A stretch of DNA of 7,665 bases from Bacillota bacterium (GTDB taxonomy: Bacteria > Bacillota > Clostridia > Acetivibrionales > DSM-1351). Under the pieces are notes generated by a model. That model worked only from the letters and a program-made list of their open reading frames with translations, did not search any database and was not told the origin of the DNA. Shown here in pieces: positions 6,012 through 7,665 of this stretch. The stretch covers positions 1-7,665 of the forward strand of contig JAEZIU010000141.1 of NCBI GenBank assembly GCA_023436485.1, in the 5' to 3' direction. The first letter of the stretch is position 1. The number at the start of each line of letters is the position of its first letter. The position numbers were made by a program, and so were the translations under genes.

Positions 6012-6194
6012 TCTTAACTCAATAGGACTATGTTCTAATACATAAACTCCTTTGTTGTGTATTTTTTTTGAAGACGGAAAGCCTGTCAGCACCAACACAA
6101 TTATTATAGCTCCCAGAATTAATGCCGCTATTATTAATATAAATGCCTTGCATTTATTAATGTTTATTTTCCCGGTTTTATAGTTGTTAATCAA
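6006..6194 (-). CDS. Small single-span membrane protein of unknown function, TTG start
   Basis: I do not recognise this 62-residue protein. It has a basic N-terminus (Lys at 6, 9, 14 and 16), one strong hydrophobic helix at about 17-38 (rich in Ile, Leu, Ala and Val), and a polar tail of about 24 residues. By the positive-inside rule the N-terminus should stay in the cytoplasm and the tail should face outward. The start is a TTG at 6194, supported by GAGGTGA at 6204-6210, 9 bases upstream. A TTG closer to that site runs into a stop after one codon. The frame lies 40 bases after sigF, before a terminator, so it would be the last gene of the spoIIA operon. Codon use looks like its neighbours. 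It could be a real sporulation protein or a chance frame; the ribosome site favours the former. Confidence 0.6.
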   Translation of the reverse strand: MINNYKTGKININKCKAFILIIAALILGAIIIVLVLTGFPSSKKIHNKGVYVLEHSPIELRL

Positions 6195-6203
6195 ATCAAA
6201 AAG

Positions 6204-6210
6204 TCACCTC
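6204..6210 (-). promoter_or_regulatory. Ribosome binding site supporting the TTG start of the small membrane gene
   Basis: GAGGTGA on the minus strand lies 9 bases before the TTG at 6194. It is stronger than the site upstream of sigF itself and is the main evidence that the small frame is translated. Confidence 0.6.
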
Positions 6211-6234
6211 TTTTGATGTGTAAACCATTGAACT

Positions 6235-6984
6235 TTAATAGTTATTTGCAATCATTTTAGACTTAATATCTCTGAGTATCTTTTTTTCAATTCTGGAAAC
6301 CTGCACCTGAGAAATTCCCAGCAGTTTTGCTATCTGAACTTGTGTCTTTTCTTTAAAATATCTTAATATGATTATCTGTCTCTCTCTTGCATCCAGTGTA
6401 TCCAGGATTTGCCGTATGGCAATTTTGTCAATAAGATCAACTTCACAGTTATTATTATCTGCAGCATCTATCCTGTCTATAAGAAGTATGGGCGAGTTGT
6501 CTCCATCGCCAATAGTACTATACAGGGATTCGGGAGTACATCCCGCTTCAATTGCCATTACAAGTTCTTCAGGTAAAATGTTCATACGCTGAGCAATTTC
6601 ATTAATTGTGGGCTCCCTACCAAGTTCTTTGCTCATAATCTCCTTGGTTATACGTGCTTTTGAGGAAATCTCCTTGAGGGATCTGCTTACTTTTATTATT
6701 CCGTCATCTCTGATAAATCTTTTTATTTCACCGATTATCATAGGAACAGCATATGTAGAGAATTTGACATTATAGGATGTATCAAACTTGTTTATTGCTT
6801 TGATTAATCCAATGCTTCCTATTTGAAATAAATCATCAACTTCATATCCTCTGTTCTGAAATCTCTTTACAATGCTCCATACAAGGCCTACGTTCCTTTC
6901 AACCAGAACGGATTGGGCTTGTTTGTCGCCAGCCTTGGCGTCTATTATAAGAGATATAACAGCATCATCTGATGTTTCCTTCAT
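6235..6984 (-). CDS. sigF: RNA polymerase sporulation sigma factor sigma-F (SpoIIAC)
   Basis: This is the first forespore-specific sigma factor; it is held inactive by SpoIIAB and drives early forespore genes, including the route to sigma-G. The 249-residue protein is a typical group 3 sigma. Region 2 at about 25-95 includes GYEVDDLFQIGSIGL and FSTYAVPMIIGEIKRF, region 3 is at about 98-150 beginning KVSRSLKEI, and region 4 is at about 192-243 with helix-turn-helix TQVQIAKLLGISQVQVSRIE at 214-233. Sigma-G is very similar, but position directly after spoIIAB identifies sigma-F. An in-frame stop upstream leaves the ATG at 6984 as the only good start. The ribosome site is weak: AAAGG lies 13 bases away, or AGG 7 bases away. 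A 190-base spacer separates it from spoIIAB, unusual for this operon. Confidence 0.96.
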   Translation of the reverse strand: MKETSDDAVISLIIDAKAGDKQAQSVLVERNVGLVWSIVKRFQNRGYEVDDLFQIGSIGLIKAINKFDTSYNVKFSTYAVPMIIGEIKRFIRDDGIIKVSRSLKEISSKARITKEIMSKELGREPTINEIAQRMNILPEELVMAIEAGCTPESLYSTIGDGDNSPILLIDRIDAADNNNCEVDLIDKIAIRQILDTLDARERQIIILRYFKEKTQVQIAKLLGISQVQVSRIEKKILRDIKSKMIANNY

Positions 6985-7016
6985 ATTTTTGCCTAAACCT
7001 TTCTGTCACATATTTT

Positions 7017-7029
7017 GCCTGTCGCAGGC
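7017..7029 (-). other. Small GC-rich hairpin upstream of sigF
   Basis: GCCTG and CAGGC form a perfect 5-bp stem with a 3-base loop, about 32 bases before the sigF start. It is one of the few GC-rich patches in the spacer. With no T-run after it, it is not a terminator; it could shape ribosome access to the weak sigF site. Confidence 0.35.
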
Positions 7030-7044
7030 CGTATCTTATTACTT

Positions 7045-7146
7045 CGGGGAATGAATTCTTGTATAGTCTAATTATTAGCCATAATATATATTTTTATACA
7101 TAATTTCTAATTATTTACAATCAAAATTAAAAAACTCTATCCCCCG
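7045..7146 (-). other. Possible long-range stem in the spoIIAB-sigF spacer
   Basis: On the minus strand CGGGGGAT (7139-7146) can pair with ATTCCCCG (7045-7052), giving eight pairs of which one is G-U. The stem would enclose 86 AT-rich bases. Runs of G and of C this long stand out against the local composition. No known riboswitch consensus is recognised. Confidence 0.3.
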
Positions 7147-7163
7147 GAATCATTTCCAGTACG

Positions 7164-7185
7164 TAAAATCTTAATTAAGATTTTA
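7164..7185. repeat. 22-bp perfect palindrome across the spoIIAB stop codon
   Basis: The run TAAAATCTTAA followed at once by its own complement makes a 22-base perfect palindrome containing the spoIIAB stop (7175-7177). As RNA it could fold as a stem of about 8 bp with a 6-base loop. It lacks a real T-tract, so termination is unlikely. It could be a protein site, an RNA-processing site or a stability element. Confidence 0.5.
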
Positions 7186-7600
7186 ATTTTTTAAACATTG
7201 TGACAGTTGTACCCGCATTGGGTTCAGAAACTATTTCAACGCTGTCCATAAAACTCTCCATAACTGTAAAACCCATTCCTGAGCGTTCCATGTCCGGCTT
7301 TGAAGTGTAAAGAGGCTGGCGTGCCAGTTCAATATCTTCTATCCCTTTTCCTTTATCTGATATAATTATCTGAATACCTTCATCATATAGCCTGCAAATC
7401 ATTTCCACAGTTCCCGAAGAATCTTCATATCCATGTATTATAGCATTTGTTACCGCCTCAGAAACAGCCGTTTTTATATCCGCCAATTCCTCTACTGTTG
7501 GGTCAAGCTGGGACGCAAATGCCGCAGCAACTACTCTCCCAAAGGATTCATTATTGGATTTACTCATAAATTCAAGCTTCATCTCATTAACCAGTTGCAT
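7175..7600 (-). CDS. spoIIAB: Anti-sigma F factor / serine kinase SpoIIAB
   Basis: This 141-residue GHKL-fold kinase binds and inhibits sigma-F and phosphorylates the antagonist SpoIIAA on serine; SpoIIE phosphatase reverses this in the forespore. The ATP-binding boxes are visible: N-box EAVTNAIIHGYE at 48-59 with Glu48 and Asn52, G1 box DKGKGIED at 82-89, and G2 box RSGMGFTVMESFMD at 106-119. The N-terminal NESFGRV at 17-23 contains Arg22, aligned with the Bacillus Arg20 contact to its partners. The ATG at 7600 aligns with known SpoIIAB starts (M-x-N-E-M-x-L-E-F) and has GAGGAA close upstream. All key residues are intact. It lies upstream of sigF as in other spore formers, but separated by 190 bases. 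Confidence 0.97.
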   Translation of the reverse strand: MQLVNEMKLEFMSKSNNESFGRVVAAAFASQLDPTVEELADIKTAVSEAVTNAIIHGYEDSSGTVEMICRLYDEGIQIIISDKGKGIEDIELARQPLYTSKPDMERSGMGFTVMESFMDSVEIVSEPNAGTTVTMFKKLKS

Positions 7601-7637
7601 TTTTCTTCCTCACTCTCTTTAACATGATGTTACAATA

Positions 7638-7665
7638 TTAACCGCACATGCTTGAAATAGCTGTA
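7638..7665 (-). CDS. spoIIAA: Probable C-terminal end of SpoIIAA (partial)
   Basis: The spoIIA operon order predicts spoIIAA directly upstream of spoIIAB. One minus-strand frame here reads TAISSMCG then stops (7638-7640), which resembles the end of SpoIIAA proteins (Bacillus ends near A-L-L-T-L-G). The other two frames also stay open almost to spoIIAB, so the frame choice is weak. If correct, the gap to spoIIAB is 37 bases. Confidence 0.4.

Noticed and set aside
6235..6984. Identification as sigma-G instead of sigma-F
   Set aside because: The proteins are close in sequence, but sigG normally follows the spoIIGA-sigE genes, whereas this gene directly follows spoIIAB.
6985..7174. A known riboswitch or a small coding gene between spoIIAB and sigF
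   Set aside because: No recognised riboswitch core is seen, and the ATG and GTG frames tried in this spacer stop within about 15 codons.

Overview
The window is a stretch of chromosome from an endospore-forming, low-GC Firmicute, most likely an anaerobic member of the Clostridia. This rests on the AT-rich sequence, strong AGGAGG-type ribosome binding sites, a spoIIA operon next to a spoVAC-spoVAD-spoVAE operon, a PepT-like M20 peptidase and a DUF2156 protein. A cellulolytic Ruminiclostridium-type organism is possible, but nothing here proves the genus. Every gene I can support lies on the minus strand, so transcription runs from high to low coordinates.

The right end (about 7665 to 6000) is the forespore-specific regulatory operon. 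It holds what is probably the last few codons of spoIIAA, then spoIIAB (anti-sigma kinase), sigF (sigma-F), and a 62-codon membrane protein gene with a TTG start that I do not recognise. The 190-base spacer between spoIIAB and sigF is unusually long for this operon. It contains a 22-bp palindrome over the spoIIAB stop codon and further pairing segments. A terminator-like hairpin with a nine-T tract closes the unit.

The middle (5901 to 4000) is the spoVA operon in its short clostridial form, spoVAC-spoVAD-spoVAE. These proteins move dipicolinic acid into and out of the spore. In the known cascade sigma-F leads to sigma-G, and sigma-G switches on spoVA, so the regulator and a late target sit side by side. 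A sigma-G-like promoter appears to be built into the preceding terminator hairpin.

The left half (3799 to 1) holds a lone CheX-like phosphatase gene, a terminator made of a perfect 25-bp inverted repeat, trmL (tRNA wobble 2'-O-methyltransferase), a PepT-like M20 metallopeptidase, a DUF2156 acyltransferase-like gene, and the 5' two fifths of gap (glyceraldehyde-3-phosphate dehydrogenase). The gap gene has its own good sigma-A promoter and a leader with two small hairpins.

No mobile element, CRISPR array, tRNA or rRNA was seen, and no stretch over 300 bases lacks a gene. The region is mostly ordinary core genome. The points worth a second look are the small sigF-linked membrane gene, the spoIIAB-sigF spacer, and the way hairpins and promoters are packed between units.
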